Origin: CAYFXE01 sp964347035
GTDB taxonomy: Bacteria > Acidobacteriota > Aminicenantia > Aminicenantales > Aminicenantaceae
Length of the DNA: 64,000 nucleotides
Assembly: GCA_964347035.1 (NCBI GenBank)
Contig: CAYFXE010000011.1
Span: 8,519-72,518, forward strand
Reading direction: 5' to 3'
Positions 43,075-52,005 of this stretch are shown one piece after another. Below the pieces are notes generated by a model. It was not told the origin of the DNA. It ran no database searches and worked only from the letters and a program-made list of their open reading frames with translations. The first letter of the stretch is position 1; each line of letters starts with the position of its first letter. The position numbers were made by a program, and so were the translations under genes.

Positions 43075-44205
43075 TTAGGCTCTTCTCAATTTAAAGAATT
43101 TGACGGCTAAGATAAGGAAAACAAAAGAGAAAAGAATCAGGATCAAGATGTTAAGCAGGATGGAATCCAGATTCTGGCCGAAAAAGATCAGCTTATGGAA
43201 GGCATCCATTGCCCAGCCCGTGGGAAAGATATAGCTTATTGATCGGACACCTCTGGGAACCAATTCTATAGGCCACCAGCATCCTCCCAAAGAAGCCATA
43301 ATGTTAGCAAAGAGAATGTTGAAGACGACGAGGATTTCTTCCTTCCGGATAAAACTCCCGAGCAGGATGCTCATCCCGGCGATGGTCCCGCAGAAAAAGA
43401 GCGCTACCAGGAAAAGCCCCAGAAAAGAAGGACCAAGATAGATCTTGAATAAAATTTTTCCGACCAAGAAGAGAATTCCGATCTGGAGCATTCCCAGGAC
43501 GAGACGGCTGAGCCACTTTCCTGAGATGATGGTCGTGAAAGTGGCTGGTGATAAGTAAATTCTTTCCAGCTGGCCCTTTCGCCGTTCTTGGAGGAGGTTA
43601 ATACCTCCATACATTAGCACAGTAAACAGGATGAACATCACAGACATAGCGGGAATCGTGTGATTGAAACCAGAGGGGATAGTGCGGATCTGGCCCGCTC
43701 TCTCGGCTCTAAGGGAGATGAGCCTTCTCAACTTATGTTGGTCATACCGAGCCTCAAGATCTTGTGCGTCTTGAGGATCGATGGAGACAATCTTGGTTAA
43801 GATTTTAATGATAGCTTTCAAGATGTTGGCATAGGCTGCCTGTGAGGCTTCCATGTAGCTCCCTGATTCTTTTTCGAGGATGAGTTCTGCCTTTTGACCA
43901 GCCAAGATATCCCTAGTGAAATTTTCTGGAATGATCAGGATTCTCGTCTTACCCTCTACCGCATCCTTAAGAACATTGACAGCATATTTCTCGCTAGTGA
44001 GTTCTTCGATCAGAGCCTGGGAAAGAATATCTTTATCTTTATCCAAAACATTCAAAGTCACCTTTCGCTCTTCCGGGGAGGATTCTGGGAAGGCGAGGCT
44101 GAAAATGACAGAAAAGAGGAGGGGAAAGACCAGAAGCCAGAAAAAAAACATCTTATCCTTGAATGTTATTTTCAAATCATTGGCAGCGATAGTCCAAAAG
44201 GTCAT
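43075..44205 (-). CDS. ABC-2 type transporter permease
   Basis: A 376-residue permease of the ABC-2/YhgE-like class. One helix lies near the N-terminus (FFWLLVFPLLFSVIFSLAF), then a large extracytoplasmic domain (about 45-200), then five helices at the C-terminal end, including MSVMFILFTVLMYGGINLLQ and GGCWWPIELVPRGVRSISY. Its start overlaps the end of the preceding permease by 4 bases; together with the ATPase they form one exporter. The substrate (drug, lipid or sodium) cannot be told. Confidence 0.9.
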   Translation of the reverse strand: MTFWTIAANDLKITFKDKMFFFWLLVFPLLFSVIFSLAFPESSPEERKVTLNVLDKDKDILSQALIEELTSEKYAVNVLKDAVEGKTRILIIPENFTRDILAGQKAELILEKESGSYMEASQAAYANILKAIIKILTKIVSIDPQDAQDLEARYDQHKLRRLISLRAERAGQIRTIPSGFNHTIPAMSVMFILFTVLMYGGINLLQERRKGQLERIYLSPATFTTIISGKWLSRLVLGMLQIGILFLVGKILFKIYLGPSFLGLFLVALFFCGTIAGMSILLGSFIRKEEILVVFNILFANIMASLGGCWWPIELVPRGVRSISYIFPTGWAMDAFHKLIFFGQNLDSILLNILILILFSFVFLILAVKFFKLRRA

Positions 44206-45461
44206 TTGAGCAATCCTCTTCTCAGGTTTTTATTGAGAAAATAGGAGCCAAAAGAGGAAAGGAAAAGACCCGCGATGATCATCCCCAACAGGATGGGAAA
44301 GATGTCCTTTATCGAAGCGTCGAGCATTGTTTTGTGAAAGGCTTGGATTCCCCAGTAATTCAAGGTCAGTTTGGAGAAATTCTGGATAAAAGAAGGGTAG
44401 TTATCTACAGGAATCATGCTTCCTCCCAGCATAGACATGATAAGTATGACCGAAGAAAGGACGGCTCCCGCCTGTCGTTCGGTGCGGACAAAGGAATACA
44501 GGAAGGCGATAAAGCCGGCCATCATGATGTTCAAACAAAAAACGACGGAAATGACCAGAAGAGGATGTCCCCACCGAATGGAGAAGATGAACCTTCCCAA
44601 CACGATGAGGGTGAGCGTACAGATCATCCCCATCACGGCTGCGGTGACGATTTTGCTCCATATAAACTCGGATAATTTCATCGGAGAAATGGTCATCCTC
44701 AGCAGAGTGCCCGAATCTTTCTCCCTGAGGATGTCCTCGAAGACGACGTTGCAGATAAACAGGAGAAACATGACCGAGATGGCGGGAAGAATGTAACTGG
44801 AAATTGTGAGGGCAGGGGCCTCCTCTTGTTCCTCCTCGACCTTAGTTCTTTCCGTGAGGGAAATAACAGGAGGAAAGACATACTTAGAGATCCCCTCGAA
44901 CTTTGATTTGATCTTGAGGGATATCATCGAGACGTTCTCGTCCGAAAATTGATTGTCGTCCACGAAGCCTTTGATAATATCTAGCTCCTCAGAAAAAACA
45001 GAAAACAAGGATGAGAACAGTAGACTGGCAGTATCACAAATTTCCTGGACGATTTGGGGGAGAAACTGTTCGGCTGGATTCTTGAGGAGGAGGATCTCGA
45101 CCTCTTGGCCTTCCCAGAGACGATCGCCGAAGTTTTCGGGGATGATGAGAAGGGCAGAGGCTTTGCCTTTGTCCAGGAGTTTTCTTCCTTCTTCTTCTTC
45201 AGCTTCCTTCAGACTCAGGAGTTTCTTGAGTTCTCCCTGTGAGAGAGAGCTGAGAAAGAATCGGGAGAGGAGGCTTTTGTCTTTATCGACCGTGACTACA
45301 GAGATACGTGGGAGTGTTCTTTCCTCTTCTCCGGCACCGCCGAAGACCAAGGCAAAGATCAGGGTGAAGACAAACGGGATGAGCAGAAATCCGATGATAA
45401 CCACAGGATTTCTCCATTTTCTCTTGAAATCCTTTCTGGTCAGGAGGAGGACATTTTTCAT
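44202..45461 (-). CDS. ABC-2 type transporter permease, paralogous partner
   Basis: A 419-residue permease with the same topology as its downstream neighbour. The first helix is VVIIGFLLIPFVFTLIFALV, followed by a large soluble domain with a glutamate-rich linker, then membrane helices such as YILPAISVMFLLFICNVVF and LGGSMIPVDNYPSFI. Two different permeases with one ATPase indicate a heterodimeric membrane part. It overlaps the ATPase gene and the next permease by 4 bases each. Confidence 0.9.
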   Translation of the reverse strand: MKNVLLLTRKDFKRKWRNPVVIIGFLLIPFVFTLIFALVFGGAGEEERTLPRISVVTVDKDKSLLSRFFLSSLSQGELKKLLSLKEAEEEEGRKLLDKGKASALLIIPENFGDRLWEGQEVEILLLKNPAEQFLPQIVQEICDTASLLFSSLFSVFSEELDIIKGFVDDNQFSDENVSMISLKIKSKFEGISKYVFPPVISLTERTKVEEEQEEAPALTISSYILPAISVMFLLFICNVVFEDILREKDSGTLLRMTISPMKLSEFIWSKIVTAAVMGMICTLTLIVLGRFIFSIRWGHPLLVISVVFCLNIMMAGFIAFLYSFVRTERQAGAVLSSVILIMSMLGGSMIPVDNYPSFIQNFSKLTLNYWGIQAFHKTMLDASIKDIFPILLGMIIAGLFLSSFGSYFLNKNLRRGLLK

Positions 45462-46384
45462 TCTCGAAGTTCCTTTCCGGTGAGCTTGAGAAAAACACTT
45501 TCCAGGTTGGGCTGCTTGATCGAGACATCATCGATGGAAATGCCCTCTTTAAAGAATTCTTCGAGGAGTTGGGTCATTTTCTTCGATGCCTCGAGAGAAA
45601 TGACCATTTTGTCCTCTTGGAGCGATATGACGCTCGCCTCTTTGAAGCCCGATATGATTTTTTGTCCCTGGTCTACATCGAATTTTCCAGTGATAAGAAC
45701 GATATCCTTTTCGCCTACGATCTGGATCAATTCCGAGAGAGTCCCTATGGCCAGAATTTTTCCCTGATCCATGATGGCAATACGATGGCAGAGCTCTTCG
45801 GCTTCCTGGAGGTTGTGCGTGGTGTAGAGGATGGTCGTTCCTCGCGAAGAAGCCTCCTTTATGACTTCATAGATATTAAGTTTTGTCTGGACATCGATGC
45901 CTATGGTCGGCTCGTCCAGAAGGAGGAGACGCGGCTGGTGGATGAGACCCAGGATAAGGTTGATGCGTCTCTTCATGCCTCCAGAATATTTTTTTAAAGG
46001 ATCATTCTCTCTTCCCAGCAGTCCCGTTTTCTCTAGATAATAACTGATTCGATCATCCAGGGTTTTGCGGCTGACTCCCTGGAGCTTTCCCCAGAATATA
46101 AGGTTTTCCTTGGCAGATAATTCTTCGTAGAAGGCCATGTCCTGAGGAACCACTCCCATGAGTTTCTTGATCTTTCTAAGTTGGGTTTCCAGATCAAGAG
46201 AGTCAATGATGATTTTGCCGGCGTCGGGTTTGAGCAGTCCAGATATCATCGAAATGGCCGTCGTCTTGCCCGCTCCGTTCGGGCCGAGGAATCCGAAAAT
46301 TTCGCCTTCCTTGACTTCAAAGGAGATATTATCCACGGCTTTCAGGGAATCGAAGGATTTGGAGAGATGTGAAATTTTGAGCAT
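45458..46384 (-). CDS. ABC transporter ATP-binding protein
   Basis: The ATPase of the exporter. The 308 residues have Walker A FLGPNGAGKTTAISMISG, Q-loop GVVPQDMAFYEELSAKEN, signature KYSGGMKRRINLILGL, Walker B LLLLDEPTIGIDVQTKLN and switch histidine in YTTHNLQEAEEL. A DrrA/CcmA-like C-terminal extension (about 225-308) follows. AGGAGATCGAC stands before the ATG. It is first in the three-gene operon and divergent from the barrel gene at 46629. Confidence 0.94.
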   Translation of the reverse strand: MLKISHLSKSFDSLKAVDNISFEVKEGEIFGFLGPNGAGKTTAISMISGLLKPDAGKIIIDSLDLETQLRKIKKLMGVVPQDMAFYEELSAKENLIFWGKLQGVSRKTLDDRISYYLEKTGLLGRENDPLKKYSGGMKRRINLILGLIHQPRLLLLDEPTIGIDVQTKLNIYEVIKEASSRGTTILYTTHNLQEAEELCHRIAIMDQGKILAIGTLSELIQIVGEKDIVLITGKFDVDQGQKIISGFKEASVISLQEDKMVISLEASKKMTQLLEEFFKEGISIDDVSIKQPNLESVFLKLTGKELRE

Positions 46385-46432
46385 TGTCGATCTCCTAGGA
46401 ATGAATCATGATGTCAGCCAGGGCTTTATTCA

Positions 46433-46461
46433 GATTTAATACACATTCCTGAATCTGTCAA
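46433..46461 (-). promoter_or_regulatory. candidate promoter of ABC exporter operon
   Basis: Minus strand: perfect -35 TTGACA (46456-46461), 17-base spacer, -10 TAAATC (46433-46438), giving a ~42-base leader before the ATPase gene. Confidence 0.5.
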
Positions 46462-46552
46462 TCCGAAATTTCGCTCCAGCATTGTTTTTCAGGGATGAAA
46501 TTGGAAAAAGATATTTGAAGAAACGAGAGGAAAAGCGATTCCTAAGAAAATC

Positions 46553-46600
46553 TTGACAAACGGGTGTTTGACTCTTATGATGTAATAAAACAAACGTTTG
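46553..46600 (+). promoter_or_regulatory. promoter with two palindromic operators (barrel/TetR/RND locus)
   Basis: Perfect -35 TTGACA (46553-46558), 17-base spacer, -10 TATGAT (46576-46581). Two palindromes of the same half-site surround it: CAAAC-GGGT-GTTTG at 46557-46570, overlapping -35 and spacer, and CAAACGTTTG at 46591-46600, just past the start point. Their centres are 32 bases apart, about three helical turns. This is the layout of a repressor operator pair; the TetR gene at 48159 is the obvious candidate. Confidence 0.72.
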
Positions 46601-46628
46601 ATTAAGTCGTGCTCTATTGGAGGTTTCG

Positions 46629-47957
46629 ATGAAGAGAAACCTGATAGGATTTGTTTTCATCGCGTTTTTCTCTTCTCTCCTTCCCGCCCAAAGCCTGTTC
46701 GAAGAGGCTGAAGCACGATTTAAGAAAGAAGAGAAACCCTATGAGTTGACCGGTTATCTCCGGAGTGTGCTTTTTGTCGGTAAAGTTCCTGACGTCAGCG
46801 AGGCTGAGTTGAAAAGCGGGTATGGTGAAGCTTCGTTGAAAATTAAAGTGCGAAAGCAAAGTTTTGGAGATGCTTTTGCCGAGATCAGATTCCGCAGGGG
46901 GAATGAATTCAGGAAATCTATCTCTGAAGTCGATCTTCGTGAAGCCTACCTAAACGTTTACGCCGGTCCTTTCGATTTTAGGATCGGACATCAGATCGTC
47001 GTCTGGGGAAGAGCCGACGGCCTAAATCCCACAGACAACATCACTCCAAAAGATCTGTTGGTACGCTCACCTGATGAAGATGATCGGAGGGAGGCCAACT
47101 TTCTCATCCGGTCCACCTATAACCTCTATCCAATGCGGATCGAAGCGATCTGGGTGCCTGTCTATGAATCATCCTATATCCCCACTGACCTCCTTCCTTT
47201 TCCTTCTGGTGTGGTGCTTATCGACCCAGATTATCCAGACGCTCGAGTCAAAAACAGCGCCCTGGCCCTCCGGTTGAACCTTGAGATGCCCTCGTTTGAC
47301 GGCTCCCTTTCTTATTTCAACGGTCACAACCCTTTTCCGGGCATCTCAGGGAATATCCTCTCCGGTGCTTTCGATAATCTGTTTATTGAGGTTTTCCCGA
47401 AATCCTACAGGGTTAATATTTTCGGTGCCGATTTTCAGACCACTGCAGGTTCCTACGGGCTGAGGGGAGAATTAGCCTACAGAAAACCGCATGAAGATCA
47501 TGAACAGTACATCCATATCCCCAATCCGGACCTTCAATACATCCTCGGGGTAGACAGAGAATTTTCTGGAAATTTTAATGTCATCCTGCAGTACGTCGGA
47601 CGTTACGTTTTTAATTTTCAGGAACTGGAAGAGCCCCTCCTGCCTTCAGATATTCCTCGCTATGAACTCGCCCTCAAAAACAGGCTGATCACCTCCCAGC
47701 AGTACGAGCTCAGCCATTCCCTCTCCTTCAGAATCGAACAGAAACTGCTTCATGAAACGATGAGGGTTGAGGTTTTGGGACTCATCCATATCACGTCGGA
47801 GGAATTTTTGTTAAGACCGAAGCTGACCTACGATATCACCGACGCCCTTAATCTGATAGTTGGGGGAGAAGTATTCGCAGGTCAAAAAGACACTCTGTTC
47901 GACACCGTTGATTCCACGTTGAATTCTGTGTTCGTGGAACTAAGGGCTTCTTTTTAG
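46629..47957 (+). CDS. DUF1302-like outer-membrane beta-barrel protein
   Basis: Predicted outer-membrane channel or receptor of 442 residues from the ATG at 46629 (TTGGAGG lies just before it, so the earlier TTG at 46617 is part of the ribosome site). The signal peptide is KRNLIGFVFIAFFSSLLPAQ. The barrel has alternating strands, the family-like DFRIGHQIVVWGRADGLNPT, and a terminal strand ending in phenylalanine (SVFVELRASF). It lies upstream of TetR, RND/MMPL and LolA-like genes, an association known for envelope lipid or hydrophobic-compound export. The precise family was assigned from pattern alone. Confidence 0.82.
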   Translation: MKRNLIGFVFIAFFSSLLPAQSLFEEAEARFKKEEKPYELTGYLRSVLFVGKVPDVSEAELKSGYGEASLKIKVRKQSFGDAFAEIRFRRGNEFRKSISEVDLREAYLNVYAGPFDFRIGHQIVVWGRADGLNPTDNITPKDLLVRSPDEDDRREANFLIRSTYNLYPMRIEAIWVPVYESSYIPTDLLPFPSGVVLIDPDYPDARVKNSALALRLNLEMPSFDGSLSYFNGHNPFPGISGNILSGAFDNLFIEVFPKSYRVNIFGADFQTTAGSYGLRGELAYRKPHEDHEQYIHIPNPDLQYILGVDREFSGNFNVILQYVGRYVFNFQELEEPLLPSDIPRYELALKNRLITSQQYELSHSLSFRIEQKLLHETMRVEVLGLIHITSEEFLLRPKLTYDITDALNLIVGGEVFAGQKDTLFDTVDSTLNSVFVELRASF

Positions 47958-47970
47958 CCTGAACTATTCA

Positions 47971-48089
47971 TAAAAAATGCTGATAGCTTTAGCAATTACA
48001 GCGATATCAGGATGTCATCCTGATATCGCTATAAATAAAAATTTTCATTATTACAAAGGAATGTTTTTAGTATTAATCAGCATTTTTTA
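47971..48089. repeat. nested perfect inverted repeats (119 bp)
   Basis: The outer pair TAAAAAATGCTGAT (47971-47984) and ATCAGCATTTTTTA (48076-48089) is exact over 14 bases. Inside lies a second exact palindrome, AGCGATATCAGGAT-GTC-ATCCTGATATCGCT (48000-48030). The outer right arm ends in six T and could act as a weak terminator after the barrel gene; the inner one could be an operator. The whole also resembles a small mobile hairpin element. Confidence 0.7.
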
Positions 48090-48158
48090 CCTTTCAGGCG
48101 ACCCGGCCTATCCCTGCAGCAAACTCGACTCGTGAATAGTCCAGGTAAGGAGGAGACG

Positions 48159-48806
48159 ATGGAAAATAAAAGAAACATGGCACCAAAACAAAGAATACTG
48201 GATGCGGCCATCTCTCTTTTTGTTCAGAAAGGCTATGCGGGAGTTGGGGTGCGCGAGATTGCCAGCGCGGCCGATGTCAATCTGGCCATGATTTCCTACT
48301 ATTTTGAGGGAAAAGTCGGGATACTCAAGGCCATCGTCGAAGAATTTTTTGACCGCTATTCCGAGCTTTTTCGCGATGTTGATGATGAGAAGCTGTCTCC
48401 CGAAGAATGTGTGCGAAACCTGATCCGAGACATCGTCAATTTTGTCAGGGAAAACACAGAACTGGCCTTGGTCACCTACAACGAGCTTCCTCTTGATGTG
48501 CCGGATATTGCTCAGCTTAAGGCAGAAAGAATCATGGCTTTGATACGGAGGATCAGTGGATTGATTAGACGGTTTGGAGTGGATCCCCCAGATACTTTCC
48601 TGATGGGCATGGTCGGGCCGAGTCTGATGGCGATTATATTCGCCAATTTCAGGATGAGGCCCGTGCTCAAGCATGTTCTGGAAGTTGAATTCGACGACAC
48701 CTACTATGAACAGTTTACAGAGACTATAACTATTCTATTTTTAGATGGCATTCACGGCATCATCTCCCGCAGACAGAAAGAACAGGGAGGCTTGCGCAAT
48801 GAGTAA
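48159..48806 (+). CDS. TetR family transcriptional regulator
   Basis: Ligand-responsive repressor of 215 residues, starting at the ATG 48159 after AAGGAGGAG (the upstream GTG at 48132 lacks a ribosome site). The N-terminal helix-turn-helix reads RILDAAISLFVQKGYAGVGV, REIASAADVNLAMISYYFEG and KVGILKAIVEEFF, very typical of the family. The C-terminal ligand domain is divergent. The 3' end overlaps the RND gene. It probably controls the promoter with paired palindromes at 46553-46600. Confidence 0.94.
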   Translation: MENKRNMAPKQRILDAAISLFVQKGYAGVGVREIASAADVNLAMISYYFEGKVGILKAIVEEFFDRYSELFRDVDDEKLSPEECVRNLIRDIVNFVRENTELALVTYNELPLDVPDIAQLKAERIMALIRRISGLIRRFGVDPPDTFLMGMVGPSLMAIIFANFRMRPVLKHVLEVEFDDTYYEQFTETITILFLDGIHGIISRRQKEQGGLRNE

Positions 48807-51093
48807 ACTGGCCGACTGTATTGTTCGCTTGCGGTGGATCATCATTGTCTTCTTCATAGTCCTCACTCTCGTCTTTGCCAGTCAGCTGCCGCGGACTGAG
48901 ATAGAATCCGACATAAAAACCATGCTTCCTTCGGATATGACATCAAGGGTCAACACCGATCTCATCGACGAGATTTTCGGTGGAACAGAAATGATGATGG
49001 TTATCATCAGGGCCGCGGATGTGCTTAGAGAGGAAACGCTTAAGCGGACCAAGAGTTTATCCAAGCAAATAAAGCGGATTAAAGGAGTGGACAAGGTGAT
49101 GAGCCTTTTCGAGTTGAAAGACATAAAAGCCGAAGATGGGGCTATGGTCGTCAATCCTGCCGTGAAACGCATCCCGAAGACGGATGACCAAAGGGAAAAG
49201 CTGAGGCATGAAATCATCGAGAATGATCTGGTCTACAGGAGGGTCGTTTCCGCAGATTTTACTCTGACGGCGGTCATCGCTCTCCTCAAGACAGATGTGT
49301 CTGATACTTTTCTTATCGGTGAAATTCAGGAGGTTATAAAGGAAAATCCAGGCGAGGAAGAGGTTATCTTAGGTGGCCTTCCCTATATTAGGTATCACTT
49401 CAATAAGAACATCCAGAGTGATCTACGCAGGCTCCTTCCCCTGGGCCTGATGATCATGCTCGTCTTCCTATTTATCTGCTTCAAGCAGCTTCGGGGTGTT
49501 GTCCTTCCTTTTATCGTTGTTGTGATGTCCATTCTTTTTTCTATGGGATTGATTCCTCTCCTGGGATGGAAGATCCATATCATCACTGTTGTCCTTCCGG
49601 TCATGCTCATCGCCATTGCCAATGATTACGGCATTCATCTGATCGCCCGTTACCAGGAATACAACATAGAAGGCAACATATACACTAAACAGGAGCTAGC
49701 CAAGAACATATTCCATAGCCTGAGCAAACCTGTGCTGCTCACCGGCTTGACAACCATGGCTGGCATGTTGTGTCTGCTGGGACACATCATCGTCGCAGCC
49801 CGCCAGCTCAGCGTCCTAGCCGCGGCTGGCATTGTATTTGCCCTCGCAGCCAGTCTTTTTTTCATCACGGCCTTTGTTTCGATTCTGCCCAAGGCGAATC
49901 CAGTCATTCGACCCAACCAGAATCCAAAGAGGAAACCCATTCTCGAGCGGATGTTGGAGCTGTTCGGACACATCGTCAGTAAGCGACCGAAAATTATTAT
50001 CGCAGCAGCAATTTTTTCAGCTTTGGTCATCTCTATCGGCATCTTCTTTGTCATCATCGATACCGATCCGAACAAGTACTATCCGAATAATCATCCTATC
50101 CCTTATGCTTCTGACTTGATCAATAAACATCTCGGTGGGGCCCAGAATCTCACTGTGGTCTTCGAAGGAGATATCAAAGATCCTCGAATCATGAAGAAAA
50201 TAGACAAGCTGGAGAAGGAGTTGGAAGAATTAACCGAAGTCGGGAATACTTCCTCGGTGGCCCGAGTGGTGCGACAGATGAGTCGCGCCCTGAATGATGA
50301 ATCGGAGGAGGGATACGACCGGATTCCTGACACACGGAATGCCGTTGCCCAGTATTTTGAACTCTATTCCATGAGTGGAGATCCAGAGGACTTTGAAAAA
50401 ATGGTGGATTTTCCGTACGAGAATGCCATGGTAACAGCCCGCCTTAACACAGCCAGCACCAAGAGCCTCAACAGGGTTATCAACAAGATCGAGGATCGAG
50501 TCAAGGACGATCAGGATATCAGGCTCGTCGGGGGCTTCGGGTACATCCTCTCCGAGATGGCCCATAAGATCGTCAACGGACAGTTTCTTTCCCTCTCTTT
50601 GGCGATCCTGGTCGTAGGAATCCTTCTGATGGTTTTATTCCGCTCTGTAGCCGCTGGACTCATCTCAGCCATCCCTCTGGCCCTTTCTGTGATGGTACTT
50701 TTTGGTCTTATGGGCTTTTTTCAAATCGAGTTGAATATCGCCACAGCCATGCTGAGTTCGATCATGATCGGAGTGGGTGTGGACTACACCATTCATTTTC
50801 TCTGGAGATACAGGGAAGAAAGAGCCAATGGATTAGCTCCGCCCGAGGCAGCTAAAAAAACTCTCGTGACCACTGGCAGAGGGATAGTCTTCAATGCCCT
50901 TTCCGTGATCGTCGGGTTCGTCGCCTTGATGAGTTCGAGTTTCATGCCCGTCCGGTTTTTTGGGTTTCTGGTCATCGTCTCCATTTTTTCCTGTCTCGTC
51001 GGGGCCTTAATCCTGATTCCTTCGCTGTGTATTGTTATAAGGCCCAAATTCCTTGAACCCCAAAAAAGGCAGCCTGATGGAGGAATTAAATGA
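48799..51093 (+). CDS. RND superfamily exporter (MMPL/HpnN-type)
   Basis: Inner-membrane exporter of 764 residues from the ATG at 48799 (GGGAGG upstream; overlaps the TetR stop). About 12 helices: one at the N-terminus (IIIVFFIVLTLVFASQL), a periplasmic loop, a five-helix sterol-sensing-like block (for example VVLPVMLIAIANDYGIHLIA), and the whole repeated with IGVGVDYTIHFLWRYREER. The internal duplication and the GxxxDYxxH motifs are typical of lipid/hopanoid-exporting MMPL proteins. It overlaps the LolA-like gene by 4 bases. Cargo unknown. Confidence 0.93.
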   Translation: MSKLADCIVRLRWIIIVFFIVLTLVFASQLPRTEIESDIKTMLPSDMTSRVNTDLIDEIFGGTEMMMVIIRAADVLREETLKRTKSLSKQIKRIKGVDKVMSLFELKDIKAEDGAMVVNPAVKRIPKTDDQREKLRHEIIENDLVYRRVVSADFTLTAVIALLKTDVSDTFLIGEIQEVIKENPGEEEVILGGLPYIRYHFNKNIQSDLRRLLPLGLMIMLVFLFICFKQLRGVVLPFIVVVMSILFSMGLIPLLGWKIHIITVVLPVMLIAIANDYGIHLIARYQEYNIEGNIYTKQELAKNIFHSLSKPVLLTGLTTMAGMLCLLGHIIVAARQLSVLAAAGIVFALAASLFFITAFVSILPKANPVIRPNQNPKRKPILERMLELFGHIVSKRPKIIIAAAIFSALVISIGIFFVIIDTDPNKYYPNNHPIPYASDLINKHLGGAQNLTVVFEGDIKDPRIMKKIDKLEKELEELTEVGNTSSVARVVRQMSRALNDESEEGYDRIPDTRNAVAQYFELYSMSGDPEDFEKMVDFPYENAMVTARLNTASTKSLNRVINKIEDRVKDDQDIRLVGGFGYILSEMAHKIVNGQFLSLSLAILVVGILLMVLFRSVAAGLISAIPLALSVMVLFGLMGFFQIELNIATAMLSSIMIGVGVDYTIHFLWRYREERANGLAPPEAAKKTLVTTGRGIVFNALSVIVGFVALMSSSFMPVRFFGFLVIVSIFSCLVGALILIPSLCIVIRPKFLEPQKRQPDGGIK

Positions 51094-51896
51094 AAAGAAT
51101 CAAAATATTTATTTTTTTTATGGCTTTTTCCGTAGGTGTTGGCTTATCTTTACTCCACGACCAGAATGAACTAACAGCGGAGCAGATTGTGGACAGGTCG
51201 TTCAAAGCCACAAAACTGGCTGGCTCGGAGGCCATGTCGACGATGACCATTATCGATCAAAAAGGGAGGGAACGCGTCAGGGAGATCGCTTCGGTCACCA
51301 AACTTTATGACGCCGGAGAAACCGAAAAGAGGCTTATCCGTTTTCTCCGACCAGCGGATGTTAAAGGCACTGGACTTCTCACCTTTGATTATGAAAAGAA
51401 GGATGATGATATGTGGCTCTTCATGCCTGCGCTTAGAAAAACGAGGCGTATCGTCAGCACCGAGAAGGCCAAGAACTTCATGGGGTCGGAATTTTCCTAC
51501 GCGGATATGGCCCCCCCGATTCTTGAAGATTTCACCTATAAGATGAAGGGGGAAGAAGAGGTGGAAGGGACGCTCTGCTGGGTCATAGAGATGATCCCTG
51601 TGGACGATGATATCGCCGATGAAAACGGATTTTCCAGAAGAATCGGCTACATCGCCAAAGAAGATTTTGTGATAAGGCAAGCCATCTATTACGATCTGGA
51701 CGGAGATCTCCATAAAGAACTTTCTGTCAAAGAGGTAAAAGAGCTGGATCCGGAAAACCACAAGTACAAGCCGATGCATATGGTCATGATTAACAAGCAG
51801 AACGGCCGTAAATCCATTTTGAAGATCGACGAAATACTTTTCAACCCGGAAATCAAGGATGAATATTTTACGACGAGATATCTGGAAAGATATTGA
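51090..51896 (+). CDS. outer-membrane lipoprotein-sorting (LolA-like) protein
   Basis: Periplasmic LolA-like protein of 268 residues. A signal segment (IFIFFMAFSVGVGLSLL) is followed by LTAEQIVDRSFKATK. The family pattern includes DMWLFMPALRKTRRIV, FMGSEFSYADMAPP and YYDLDGDLHKELSVKEVK. Members usually sit beside MMPL/RND exporters, as here, and are thought to carry lipid between membranes. The start overlaps the RND stop by 4 bases. Confidence 0.92.
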   Translation: MKRIKIFIFFMAFSVGVGLSLLHDQNELTAEQIVDRSFKATKLAGSEAMSTMTIIDQKGRERVREIASVTKLYDAGETEKRLIRFLRPADVKGTGLLTFDYEKKDDDMWLFMPALRKTRRIVSTEKAKNFMGSEFSYADMAPPILEDFTYKMKGEEEVEGTLCWVIEMIPVDDDIADENGFSRRIGYIAKEDFVIRQAIYYDLDGDLHKELSVKEVKELDPENHKYKPMHMVMINKQNGRKSILKIDEILFNPEIKDEYFTTRYLERY

Positions 51897-52005
51897 AAAA
51901 AATGATAGAAAATATATCTCCTGAAATAAGGTGAACGATATTTCGCCAGGGACGTATACATACAGGGGACGAAAATTTTATTAAATAACCAGGAGGAATA
52001 ATTTC

